The position numbers and the translations under genes are program-made. Source: an uncultured Eubacteriales bacterium (GTDB lineage: Bacteria; Bacillota; Clostridia; Peptostreptococcales; Anaerovoracaceae). Taken from it: DNA of 15,094 nt. The notes beneath the pieces are model-generated. The model was not told the DNA's origin and ran no database searches. It worked only from the letters and a program-made list of their open reading frames with translations. The stretch covers positions 1 through 15,094 of the forward strand of contig UQOC01000057.1 in assembly GCA_900542565.1 (NCBI GenBank), given 5' to 3'. Shown here in pieces: positions 1 to 6,513 of the stretch (its first letter is position 1; each line of letters opens with the position of its first letter).

Positions 1-1
1 T

Positions 2-2614
2 CTGCGCAAGGAGATGGAGGCAACTTATCAGTCGGCTCTTTATCTGGAAAAATTGCTGCGCAGGTATGACCGTTTGTACAGAGCTGAAAAAAAAGAGAAG
101 AATGTGGTGGATTTCAGCGATATTGAGCATTATGCCTATGAGATCCTCAAAAATGATGAGGCGTCTGACTTTTACAGGGCCAAGTTTGAACATATCTTCA
201 TAGATGAATATCAGGACAACAATGTCATACAGGAAGCACTGGTCGACCGTATAAAAAGAGCCAACAATCTTTTTATGGTGGGCGATGTGAAGCAGAGTAT
301 CTACAAGTTCCGCCTTGCCGAACCGGAAATCTTCCAGAAAAAATATGCTGCATACAAAAAAGGCGGCCCGTATTCTCATGTGACTGATCTCAATAAGAAT
401 TTCAGGAGCAAGACACCGGTGATCAACTTTATCAATGATGTATTTGAAGAGATAATGGATGGCTATGATGAGAACGCACGCCTTTATCCGGGGGATCCTG
501 ACGCAGAAAAAGTTCCTGTTTCGGCAGGAGATGCAGATGCGGACAGGGCAACGGCCCAGCCATGCCTGTATCTGGCACAGGCTCCCTGGAAAGAGGATTC
601 TCAGATAGACGATGAGCTTAAAAATATAATGAAGGCAGAAAAAGAGGCGATGGCTGCTGCCAGGATCATACGGGACAATCTGGGGACCATGATCTTTGAC
701 AGCAAGCTGGGGGAGGAAAGACCCCTTAAAAAGCGGGATATGGTCATACTGATGCGCGGTGTCAGGAACTACGGGGACATTTACCATAGGGTGCTTGCCG
801 AGAACGATCTGCCTGCTTACATTGATGATAATGACGGATATTTTAATACCATGGAGATAGAGACTTTTTTGTCTCTGCTGTATATCATAGATAATCCCAT
901 GCAGGATGTACGGCTGCTGACTTTGCTCAGATCGGAGATAATGGGTTTTTCCATTGATGAACTTGTCAGGATACGGCTGGGATGCAAAGAGGGTTCATAT
1001 TACGATGCGTTTATGAGCTGGTCTTTGGCCGCAGCGGCTGAAGATGGCAAGGAAAGCGGCGTTCCTGATGCTGAGAAGGCAGGCGGCGCATACGATGTGG
1101 ATAAACGGCAGAAACTCATTGGGAATAATTCAACAGAAAAACAAAAGGATGATCTTTCCCTGACTGAGAAATGCCGCCGGGCAATGGAAAAAATTGACGG
1201 ATGGCGGCAGATGAGCAGGCTTATGCCGCTTGACAAGCTGATCTGGCGGCTGATGCTGGATACAGGCTTTTATATTTCCATGGGCGCGATGCCGGCAGGC
1301 AGCCAGAGACAGGCAAACCTGAGAGCTCTTGCAGATAAAGCCCTGGCGTATAAAGAAAGTATGGGCGGCTCATTGTACGGGTTCATAAGGTACATTGAGG
1401 CCATCAAAGAAAAAAAAGTCTCAATGGGACAGGTGAAGCTGATGGGGGAAAAAGATGATCTGGTACGGATAATGACAGTACACAAGTCTAAGGGATTGGA
1501 ATTTCCCATGGTCATCCTGGCCGGTTACTGCAGGAAACTGAACTATACAAAAGTCGGGAAAAACCCGGTGTTCCACAAAGACATCGGAATGGGTTTTCCG
1601 CTGGTAGACCCTGGGGCTCACTGGTATCGTTCAACTCTGATACAGAATATCATCAAGGCAAAGATCCATGAAGAAGAGGCCGAGGAAGAAAAGCGCATAC
1701 TTTATGTTGCTCTGACCAGAGCCAGGGACAAGCTTTTTCTCCTTGGTATCGTGACAGATACCGAAAAGGAGCTGGAAGGAGTCATGAATTCGGATGCGGC
1801 CGACACCAGCTACTTTGCCATGACAGGGAAGCTGCTTGGAAAGGCAGACAGGATAAGGTTCATAGACGATGATGACCTGCTGAACCTGTCAAAGGGAAGG
1901 AGAGGCAGTGCAAGAGCAATGGCCGGTCTGATGGACCGGTGCGCAGGGCTGCCGGTTTCCGAAGATATCGAAAGACGGATGTCATTTGAATATCCGTATA
2001 AAAAAGAAACAAAGACAAGGAGCAAGTATTCCGTCAGCAGCCTGTCAGACCAGGGGAGGCGGCCGGCAGAAGACCTGGGAGATCCGATGTTTGCAGCGGG
2101 AGAAAGGCCGCTGGGAGCCATGGAACGGGGGACTGCTTATCATGCCGTCCTTGAGAGGCTGGATATAAACACAGCCAGAGAACAGGGAACAGCATATATA
2201 AGGCATCTCATAGAAGGCATGGTCGAGAAGGAGATGATAACCTCAAAGGAAGCGCAGCTCATCGACCCGGAGAAGATAGAGGATTTTGCCGCATCGGAGC
2301 TTGCCTCGCGGATGGCCGCAAGCCCTGATGTACAAAAGGAAAAACGCTTCAATTATCAGACTGTTTATGACGGAGCTGAGATAATAGTTCGGGGTATAAT
2401 AGACTGTTTCTTTGAGGAAGATGGCCAGTGGGTGCTGCTGGATTACAAGACCGGGAATACGGCGGATGCACTCTGCGGCCGTGATGAGAAGATCGCAGCA
2501 AAGTACAGAACGCAGATGGAACTTTACAAAGGAGCGCTGGAAGCAGCCACAGGGCGAAAGGTAAAGGAAGTTTACCTGTATCTTACCGACAGCGGAAAGT
2601 TTATCAGTGTATAG
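2..2614 (+). CDS. addA: ATP-dependent helicase/nuclease subunit A (AddA), 5'-truncated by the window edge
   Basis: AddA is the helicase-nuclease partner of AddB. It processes double-strand DNA ends for RecA-dependent repair in the cytoplasm. The frame is open to the first base, so the N-terminal part with the Walker A motif lies outside; about 870 residues of a protein usually near 1,200 are present. Counting from the first ATG (base 14), the UvrD-type motifs appear in order: DEYQD (64-68), VGDVKQSIY (89-97), NFRSK (129-133), MTVHKSKGLEF (about 486-496) and LYVALTRARDK (about 563-573). The C-terminal RecB-type nuclease motif LLDYKTG (about 809-815) and a following QMELYKGAL segment are intact. 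The ATG at base 14 is internal, not the real start. addB would be expected upstream. The gene ends at a bidirectional terminator and converges on the glutamate dehydrogenase gene. Confidence 0.95.
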   Translation: MRKEMEATYQSALYLEKLLRRYDRLYRAEKKEKNVVDFSDIEHYAYEILKNDEASDFYRAKFEHIFIDEYQDNNVIQEALVDRIKRANNLFMVGDVKQSIYKFRLAEPEIFQKKYAAYKKGGPYSHVTDLNKNFRSKTPVINFINDVFEEIMDGYDENARLYPGDPDAEKVPVSAGDADADRATAQPCLYLAQAPWKEDSQIDDELKNIMKAEKEAMAAARIIRDNLGTMIFDSKLGEERPLKKRDMVILMRGVRNYGDIYHRVLAENDLPAYIDDNDGYFNTMEIETFLSLLYIIDNPMQDVRLLTLLRSEIMGFSIDELVRIRLGCKEGSYYDAFMSWSLAAAAEDGKESGVPDAEKAGGAYDVDKRQKLIGNNSTEKQKDDLSLTEKCRRAMEKIDGWRQMSRLMPLDKLIWRLMLDTGFYISMGAMPAGSQRQANLRALADKALAYKESMGGSLYGFIRYIEAIKEKKVSMGQVKLMGEKDDLVRIMTVHKSKGLEFPMVILAGYCRKLNYTKVGKNPVFHKDIGMGFPLVDPGAHWYRSTLIQNIIKAKIHEEEAEEEKRILYVALTRARDKLFLLGIVTDTEKELEGVMNSDAADTSYFAMTGKLLGKADRIRFIDDDDLLNLSKGRRGSARAMAGLMDRCAGLPVSEDIERRMSFEYPYKKETKTRSKYSVSSLSDQGRRPAEDLGDPMFAAGERPLGAMERGTAYHAVLERLDINTAREQGTAYIRHLIEGMVEKEMITSKEAQLIDPEKIEDFAASELASRMAASPDVQKEKRFNYQTVYDGAEIIVRGIIDCFFEEDGQWVLLDYKTGNTADALCGRDEKIAAKYRTQMELYKGALEAATGRKVKEVYLYLTDSGKFISV

Positions 2615-2701
2615 ACAAAAAACGGATGAGCCGGAAAGACGCAAGAAGGTTCCGGAAGCCGTATGATCGAGGGATGGTTTATCTGAGGGTAGCCACCCCA
2701 C

Positions 2702-2734
2702 AAAAAAGGACCGCACGCAGGCGGTCCTTTTCCA
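2702..2734. terminator. Bidirectional intrinsic terminator between addA and gdhA
   Basis: A perfect 7-bp stem, GGACCGC (2708-2714) with GCGGTCC (2721-2727), encloses a 6-base loop. It is flanked by six A on the left and a T-rich run on the right, so it can end transcripts from either side. It sits in the 135-base gap between two convergent genes, as expected for a shared terminator. Confidence 0.85.
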
Positions 2735-2749
2735 TTTTAGCTGTTCTTT

Positions 2750-4093
2750 TTATACTAATCCCTGGGCCATCATAGCTTCGGCAACCTTTTCAAATCCGGC
2801 GATATTAGCGCCGGCTACCAGGTTGTAGCCTAAGCCGTATTTTTCGCTGGCTTCGGCAGCGTGTTTGTGGATATTTACCATGATGGTCTCCAGCTGAGCA
2901 TAAACCTGCTCAGGGGAGTAAACGGTATGTCCTGCATTCTGTCCCATTTCGATACATGAGCATGCAACTCCGCCGGCATTGGCTGCCTTGGAAGGAGCAA
3001 CGACTACACCGTTGTCCATGAGATATTTGAGGGCGTCGTTGGTAGTAGGCATGTTGGAACCTTCGCAGAGGAACTTGCAGCCGTTGGCTACCATTGTCTT
3101 GGCGTCTTCCATATGTATCTCGTTCTGAGTAGCGCAAGGGATATACAGGTCAGCCTTAACTTCCCAAGGTTTCTTTCCAGGGAAGAACTTAGCTCCTGGG
3201 AATTTGTCTGCGTAAGGAGCGCAGATGTTCTTTCCGGAAGCTCTCAGTTCCAGCAGATAATCAACCTTTTCTCCGGAGATACCGTCCTCGTCCAGGATGT
3301 ATCCGTCCGGTCCGGAAATGGTGATGACCTTGGCGCCCAGCTGATTGAGCTTTGTAGCAGTTCCCCAGGTTACATTACCGAAACCGGAGATGGCGACTTT
3401 CTTGCCCTTGAGCTCTTCGCCGCAGTGTTTCAGCATTTCTCTTGCGAAGAATACGATACCGTATCCGGTAGCTTCTGTTCTTCCGGCCAGTCCGCCATAA
3501 GCAAGACCTTTTCCGCTGAGAACGCCTTCGTATCTGTTTACGATCCTCTTGTACTGGCCGAACAGATATCCTATCTCTCTTGCGCCTACACCTATGTCTC
3601 CGGCAGGAACATCGGTGTTAGGTCCGATATGTCTGTAAAGTTCGGTCATGAAAGCCTGACAGAATCTCATGATCTCGGCGTCGGATTTTCCGTTAGGGTC
3701 GAAATCTGAACCGCCCTTGCCGCCTCCGATAGGAAGTCCGGTAAGGCTGTTCTTGAATATCTGCTCGAATCCCAGGAATTTGATGATCCCCGGATATACA
3801 TTGGCAGCAAATCTAAGGCCTCCCTTATAAGGTCCCAGAGCGCTGTTGAATTCATATCTGTAGCCTCTGTTTACCTGAACCTTGCCATTGTCGTCAGTCC
3901 ATACGACTCTGAATGAAATGCCTCTTTCCGGCTCGATGAGCCTTTCAACAAGACCTGATTCGATGTACTCAGGATGAGCTTCCAATACAGGTTCGATGGA
4001 TGTGAGAACTTCTTCTACAGTCTGGTGAAATTCCGGTTCGCCGGGATTTCTTTTCTTTGCGATCTCAATGTACTGATCAACGATCTTTGCCAT
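2750..4093 (-). CDS. gdhA: Glutamate dehydrogenase, hexameric GdhA family
   Basis: The product interconverts glutamate and 2-oxoglutarate plus ammonium in the cytoplasm, linking amino-acid fermentation and nitrogen assimilation. It has 447 residues, the usual length. The substrate-site motif LPIGGGKGG (120-128) holds the catalytic lysine (126), DVPAGDIGVG (161-170) holds the catalytic aspartate (166), and GFGNVTWG (237-244) is the Rossmann nucleotide loop. The segment after the second Rossmann strand (ISGPDGYILD) resembles that of the NAD-specific Clostridium symbiosum enzyme as I recall it, so NAD rather than NADP use is plausible but unproven. The start MAKIVDQY was chosen because AGGAGA lies 7 bases upstream. 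An in-frame extension to base 4342 is rejected because two promoters lie inside it. The gene is monocistronic, with a shared terminator downstream. Confidence 0.95.
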   Translation of the reverse strand: MAKIVDQYIEIAKKRNPGEPEFHQTVEEVLTSIEPVLEAHPEYIESGLVERLIEPERGISFRVVWTDDNGKVQVNRGYRYEFNSALGPYKGGLRFAANVYPGIIKFLGFEQIFKNSLTGLPIGGGKGGSDFDPNGKSDAEIMRFCQAFMTELYRHIGPNTDVPAGDIGVGAREIGYLFGQYKRIVNRYEGVLSGKGLAYGGLAGRTEATGYGIVFFAREMLKHCGEELKGKKVAISGFGNVTWGTATKLNQLGAKVITISGPDGYILDEDGISGEKVDYLLELRASGKNICAPYADKFPGAKFFPGKKPWEVKADLYIPCATQNEIHMEDAKTMVANGCKFLCEGSNMPTTNDALKYLMDNGVVVAPSKAANAGGVACSCIEMGQNAGHTVYSPEQVYAQLETIMVNIHKHAAEASEKYGLGYNLVAGANIAGFEKVAEAMMAQGLV

Positions 4094-4163
4094 GCTTAAT
4101 CTCCTCTTTCTCTTTAACATAGATATGATTTTGTTACTTATAAAACAAAGTCTCAACAACTTC

Positions 4164-4192
4164 ATTTTAAATCTACAAATAGGCCTTGTCAA
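4164..4192 (-). promoter_or_regulatory. Proximal gdhA promoter (sigma-A type)
   Basis: On the minus strand a consensus -35 TTGACA (4192-4187) is followed after exactly 17 bases by -10 TAAAAT (4169-4164). It would start transcription near 4157 and give a leader of about 64 bases before the gdhA start codon. Its -35 box lies inside one arm of the inverted repeat at 4185-4228. Confidence 0.75.
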
Positions 4193-4228
4193 CACCGTGT
4201 ATACAATATTTTTTTGTATTTTGACAAG
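4185..4228. repeat. Inverted repeat spanning the gdhA promoter -35 boxes (candidate operator)
   Basis: CTTGTCAA (4185-4192) and TTGACAAG (4221-4228) are perfect inverted 8-mers. A second nested pair, TACAA and TTGTA, lies inside around an A/T core. Each outer arm contains a -35 box of a gdhA promoter, so a dimeric regulator bound here would contact both. The outer arms may be partly an accident of two similar -35 boxes. I do not recognise it as a site for a named regulator. Confidence 0.5.
4198..4227 (-). promoter_or_regulatory. Possible distal gdhA promoter
   Basis: On the minus strand TTGTCA (4227-4222) and TATACA (4203-4198) are separated by 18 bases. It is weaker than the proximal promoter but in the same orientation, about 35 bases upstream. 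Its -35 box occupies the other arm of the inverted repeat at 4185-4228. Confidence 0.45.
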
Positions 4229-4404
4229 AATATTTTTATTAAAGTGCGGAGAGACATTTTCTTTGCAATTTTTAGCGAAAATACTGCGGGCGAAGAAGGG
4301 CATACGGACGGGCAGAAGGATGGGGCCAGGCGGCAAGGCCATGAATAATCTTTTTCATTTCAGGAAAAAATTAAGAAAGAAAAATCCGTGGGAGAGAAAA
4401 GAAA

Positions 4405-5325
4405 ATGCGATACAGGACCGATCTGGCGGTGGAAAACCAGGAAATGCTCGATGAAGCCAGAAAAAAAGCCGGAAGGACAGGCAGAGACACAGATGAGGTC
4501 GGCGGAGACTCAGGATATACGATCAGAAAAAAGATACATGACGAAGATATCAAGATAACAGAGATCGTCATAAATGGGCCGGAGGGTGCGGAAGCTTTCG
4601 GCAAGCCCCAAGGAAGGTATGTTACCATCGAAGTACAGGGTGTCATGGAACAGAAAGAAGGCATAAAGGACAGAGCTTCAAAGGCGCTTGCCCAGGAACT
4701 GGAAAAGCTCATCCCTTTCAGCTATACATTAAAGACTCTGGTAGTAGGTCTGGGCAACGAGAAAGTCACACCGGACAGTCTGGGGCCCCACACGGTAGAC
4801 AAGGTAAAGATAACCGCCCATCTCTTTGAGATGTTTGGGGCAGACGGAGACTGGGAAATGTCAAATGTCAGCGGTTTTAACCCGTCTGTCACCGGAGTGA
4901 CCGGTATGGAGACGGCTGACCTGATCGAAAAGGTGGTCGGACTGGTCAGGCCTGATGTGGTGCTCATAGTAGATTCCCTTGCGGCAAGAAATCTGGAAAG
5001 GCTCAGCACGACCATACAGATATGTGATTCAGGCATTGAACCGGGCGCAGGCATGGGCAACAGGCGCAAGGCCATATCCGGAGAAACCCTGGGCTGTAAA
5101 GTTGTTGCCATAGGAGTGCCTACGGTGATAGATTCCAGGACCCTGATCGCAGAAGCTTCAGAGGTCATAGCTTCGTGGGATGAAAAAGCAACGCAGAGAT
5201 ATATGGAAAGCCGTGATCTTGACATGATAGTGACCTCAACAGACATTGACCAGATAGTAAAAGATTTTTCTGACATTATATCAAATGCCATAAATATAAC
5301 GCTCCATCCCGGCATATATTCATAA
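4405..5325 (+). CDS. gpr: Spore germination protease GPR (peptidase family M63)
   Basis: GPR starts degradation of small acid-soluble spore proteins during germination; it is made in the forespore as a zymogen that cuts off its own N-terminus. The 306-residue product begins MRYRTDLAVE, the family's N-terminal signature. Family-typical blocks follow: VVGLGNEKVTPDSLGP (about 112-127), the GVTGMETADLI region, and GNRRKAISGETLGC (about 219-232) leading to GVPTVID. The start is supported by GGGAGAG upstream and by the conserved N-terminus. It leads an evident sporulation operon, with spoIIP 33 bases downstream. In Bacillus it is sigma-G controlled; I could not find such a promoter here. Its presence marks the left-hand genome as an endospore former or a close relative of one. 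Confidence 0.95.
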   Translation: MRYRTDLAVENQEMLDEARKKAGRTGRDTDEVGGDSGYTIRKKIHDEDIKITEIVINGPEGAEAFGKPQGRYVTIEVQGVMEQKEGIKDRASKALAQELEKLIPFSYTLKTLVVGLGNEKVTPDSLGPHTVDKVKITAHLFEMFGADGDWEMSNVSGFNPSVTGVTGMETADLIEKVVGLVRPDVVLIVDSLAARNLERLSTTIQICDSGIEPGAGMGNRRKAISGETLGCKVVAIGVPTVIDSRTLIAEASEVIASWDEKATQRYMESRDLDMIVTSTDIDQIVKDFSDIISNAINITLHPGIYS

Positions 5326-5358
5326 AGTGACAAATATACCGGAGGAACAGACAGTCCT

Positions 5359-6270
5359 ATGAAAAAGCTACTGATCAGCGGAGCTGTATCCATATACATT
5401 GCCAGTACGGTCCTCTTTTGCCTTCTCACTGTGAGATGGGCAGAGCCGTCAGCCACACAGAAAGAAGGAGGCGGATTTGACATGAACGCTACCGACCTTG
5501 GAGTGATGTGCATAGGGGCAGCATATCCGTCAATGGGCATAGAGCTTGCCGACTCAAGAGATAACGAAGGACAGCCGTCCCAGGAGACGGATGGCACCGA
5601 TACTGACCTCGGCGGAGAAAACGGCCGGGATCAATCTCAAGGTCAGGATGAGCAGGAGCCTGTTGTGACAGGGGATGATCCCCTGGTGCTGATCGTCCAT
5701 ACCCATGCCACTGAGTCATACCTGCCTGCTTCAAGCGGCAACTACCATTCAAAGACCGAAGAGAACACCGTAAGGGATGTGGGCAACACCCTTGCCGCAA
5801 CCCTGGAAGCTCAGGGCATACCGGTGGTGCACGATAAGACATTGCACGATGATCCATCCTATAACAGTTCCTACAGCCGGTCCTATGAGACAGTGCAGGA
5901 AATCCTCGCCCAATATCCGACCATACAATGTGTCATAGACCTGCACAGGGATGCCGTATCGTCAGATTCGCCGGCTTCTACCGTATCGGTGGGCGGCAGG
6001 ACCTGTGCCAGATACTCTTATGTGGTCGGAACGGGAGCCTCTACATATCAGTCGAACATCGCTTTTGTAAACAGTTTAAACCAGACTGCCAGCCGGAACT
6101 ACAACGGATTTACCGGCAAAGTCCTGGAGCGGGGCTACAAATACAATCAGGATCTTTCGGCAAAATACCTGCTGCTTGAGATCGGATACAACACCAACCA
6201 GATAGAGGACTGCCGCAACACTGCTGAAGTTTTCGGCAGCATATTGGCAGAAACACTGAAAGAAGGATAA
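5359..6270 (+). CDS. spoIIP: Stage II sporulation protein P (SpoIIP), cell-wall hydrolase for engulfment
   Basis: SpoIIP is a membrane-anchored peptidoglycan hydrolase (amidase and endopeptidase) that works with SpoIID and SpoIIM to remodel septal wall while the mother cell engulfs the forespore. The 303-residue product has a short cytoplasmic start, one membrane segment (about 5-24), a hydrophilic acidic and Gln-rich linker (about 65-105) and the catalytic domain (about 108-303). LVLIVHTHATESYLP carries the family's histidines and glutamate (H114, H116, E119). IDLHRDAV (193-200) and LLLEIGYNTNQ near the C-terminus are the other conserved blocks. It is shorter than Bacillus SpoIIP (about 400 residues), mainly in the N-terminal linker. 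GGAGG lies 13 bases before the ATG, a rather long spacing, but no better start exists. It overlaps nothing and is followed after 4 bases by a small gene. Confidence 0.93.
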   Translation: MKKLLISGAVSIYIASTVLFCLLTVRWAEPSATQKEGGGFDMNATDLGVMCIGAAYPSMGIELADSRDNEGQPSQETDGTDTDLGGENGRDQSQGQDEQEPVVTGDDPLVLIVHTHATESYLPASSGNYHSKTEENTVRDVGNTLAATLEAQGIPVVHDKTLHDDPSYNSSYSRSYETVQEILAQYPTIQCVIDLHRDAVSSDSPASTVSVGGRTCARYSYVVGTGASTYQSNIAFVNSLNQTASRNYNGFTGKVLERGYKYNQDLSAKYLLLEIGYNTNQIEDCRNTAEVFGSILAETLKEG

Positions 6271-6274
6271 AGAG

Positions 6275-6442
6275 ATGAAAAACTTTAAATTATTCCTGCT
6301 GGCGGCGATCATCTTGTTCGCCGCCACCCTTGCGATCTTGGAAGTGGACAGGCAAGGGGCCCTAATGTACGGCGAGGGCGGCGCCATAAGCGGTACTTTA
6401 CGAAGATTTTACGAGAAAAATACAGGATCAGAAGGATTTTGA
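6275..6442 (+). CDS. 55-residue single-pass membrane peptide after spoIIP (positional counterpart of YqxA)
   Basis: The gene begins 4 bases after the spoIIP stop, with GAAGG 8 bases before the ATG, so it is almost certainly translated in the spoIIP operon. It encodes one N-terminal hydrophobic segment (about 4-22, KLFLLAAIILFAATLAILEV) and a short polar tail rich in Gly, Arg and Glu (GALMYGEGG, RRFYEKN). In B. subtilis the order is gpr-spoIIP-yqxA-lepA, where yqxA encodes a small DUF3679 membrane protein. Position and topology match, but the product is about half the length of YqxA and I cannot show homology. A sporulation role is inferred from the operon only. It could instead be a degenerate remnant of a longer gene. 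Confidence 0.7.
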   Translation: MKNFKLFLLAAIILFAATLAILEVDRQGALMYGEGGAISGTLRRFYEKNTGSEGF

Positions 6443-6447
6443 TCCTG
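6423..6447 (+). other. Perfect 8-bp stem-loop at the end of the gpr operon
   Basis: CAGGATCA (6423-6430) pairs perfectly with TGATCCTG (6440-6447) around a 9-base loop. The stop codon of the 55-residue gene lies in the right arm. No T-run follows, so it is not a standard intrinsic terminator; it could protect or process the 3' end of the sporulation transcript. Confidence 0.5.
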
Positions 6448-6513
6448 CATATATGATAATCTGAAGATAGCCTTTTATGAAAACTGAATGGCAAAAGAGA
6501 GGAGAATAAGTTA

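Larger units (their letters stand above)
4094..4404. other. Divergent intergenic region gdhA / gpr
   Basis: This 311-base gap separates the divergent gdhA and gpr genes. The gdhA-proximal half is AT-rich and holds two leftward promoters and a long inverted repeat, listed separately. The gpr-proximal part (4229-4404) is more mixed in composition. I searched it for a forespore sigma-G-type promoter, expected for gpr by analogy with Bacillus, and found no pair of boxes with acceptable spacing. A purine-rich GGGAGAG just before base 4405 serves as the gpr ribosome site. No ORF or RNA gene is evident here. Confidence 0.6.

Noticed and set aside
2626..2700. A possible riboswitch-like or small structured RNA after addA
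   Set aside because: GACGCAA and GGGTAGCC recall parts of c-di-GMP-I aptamers, but the order, spacing and receptor elements do not fit. It lies at the 3' end of addA with no gene to control, and only small hairpins can be drawn.
2626..2775. A 49-codon ORF starting at 2626 just after addA
   Set aside because: It runs through the bidirectional terminator and into the antisense end of gdhA, and its ribosome site is poor.
4094..4342. An 83-codon N-terminal extension of glutamate dehydrogenase
   Set aside because: It contains both gdhA promoters, has no family similarity, and the start at 4093 has a well-placed ribosome site and the normal family length.
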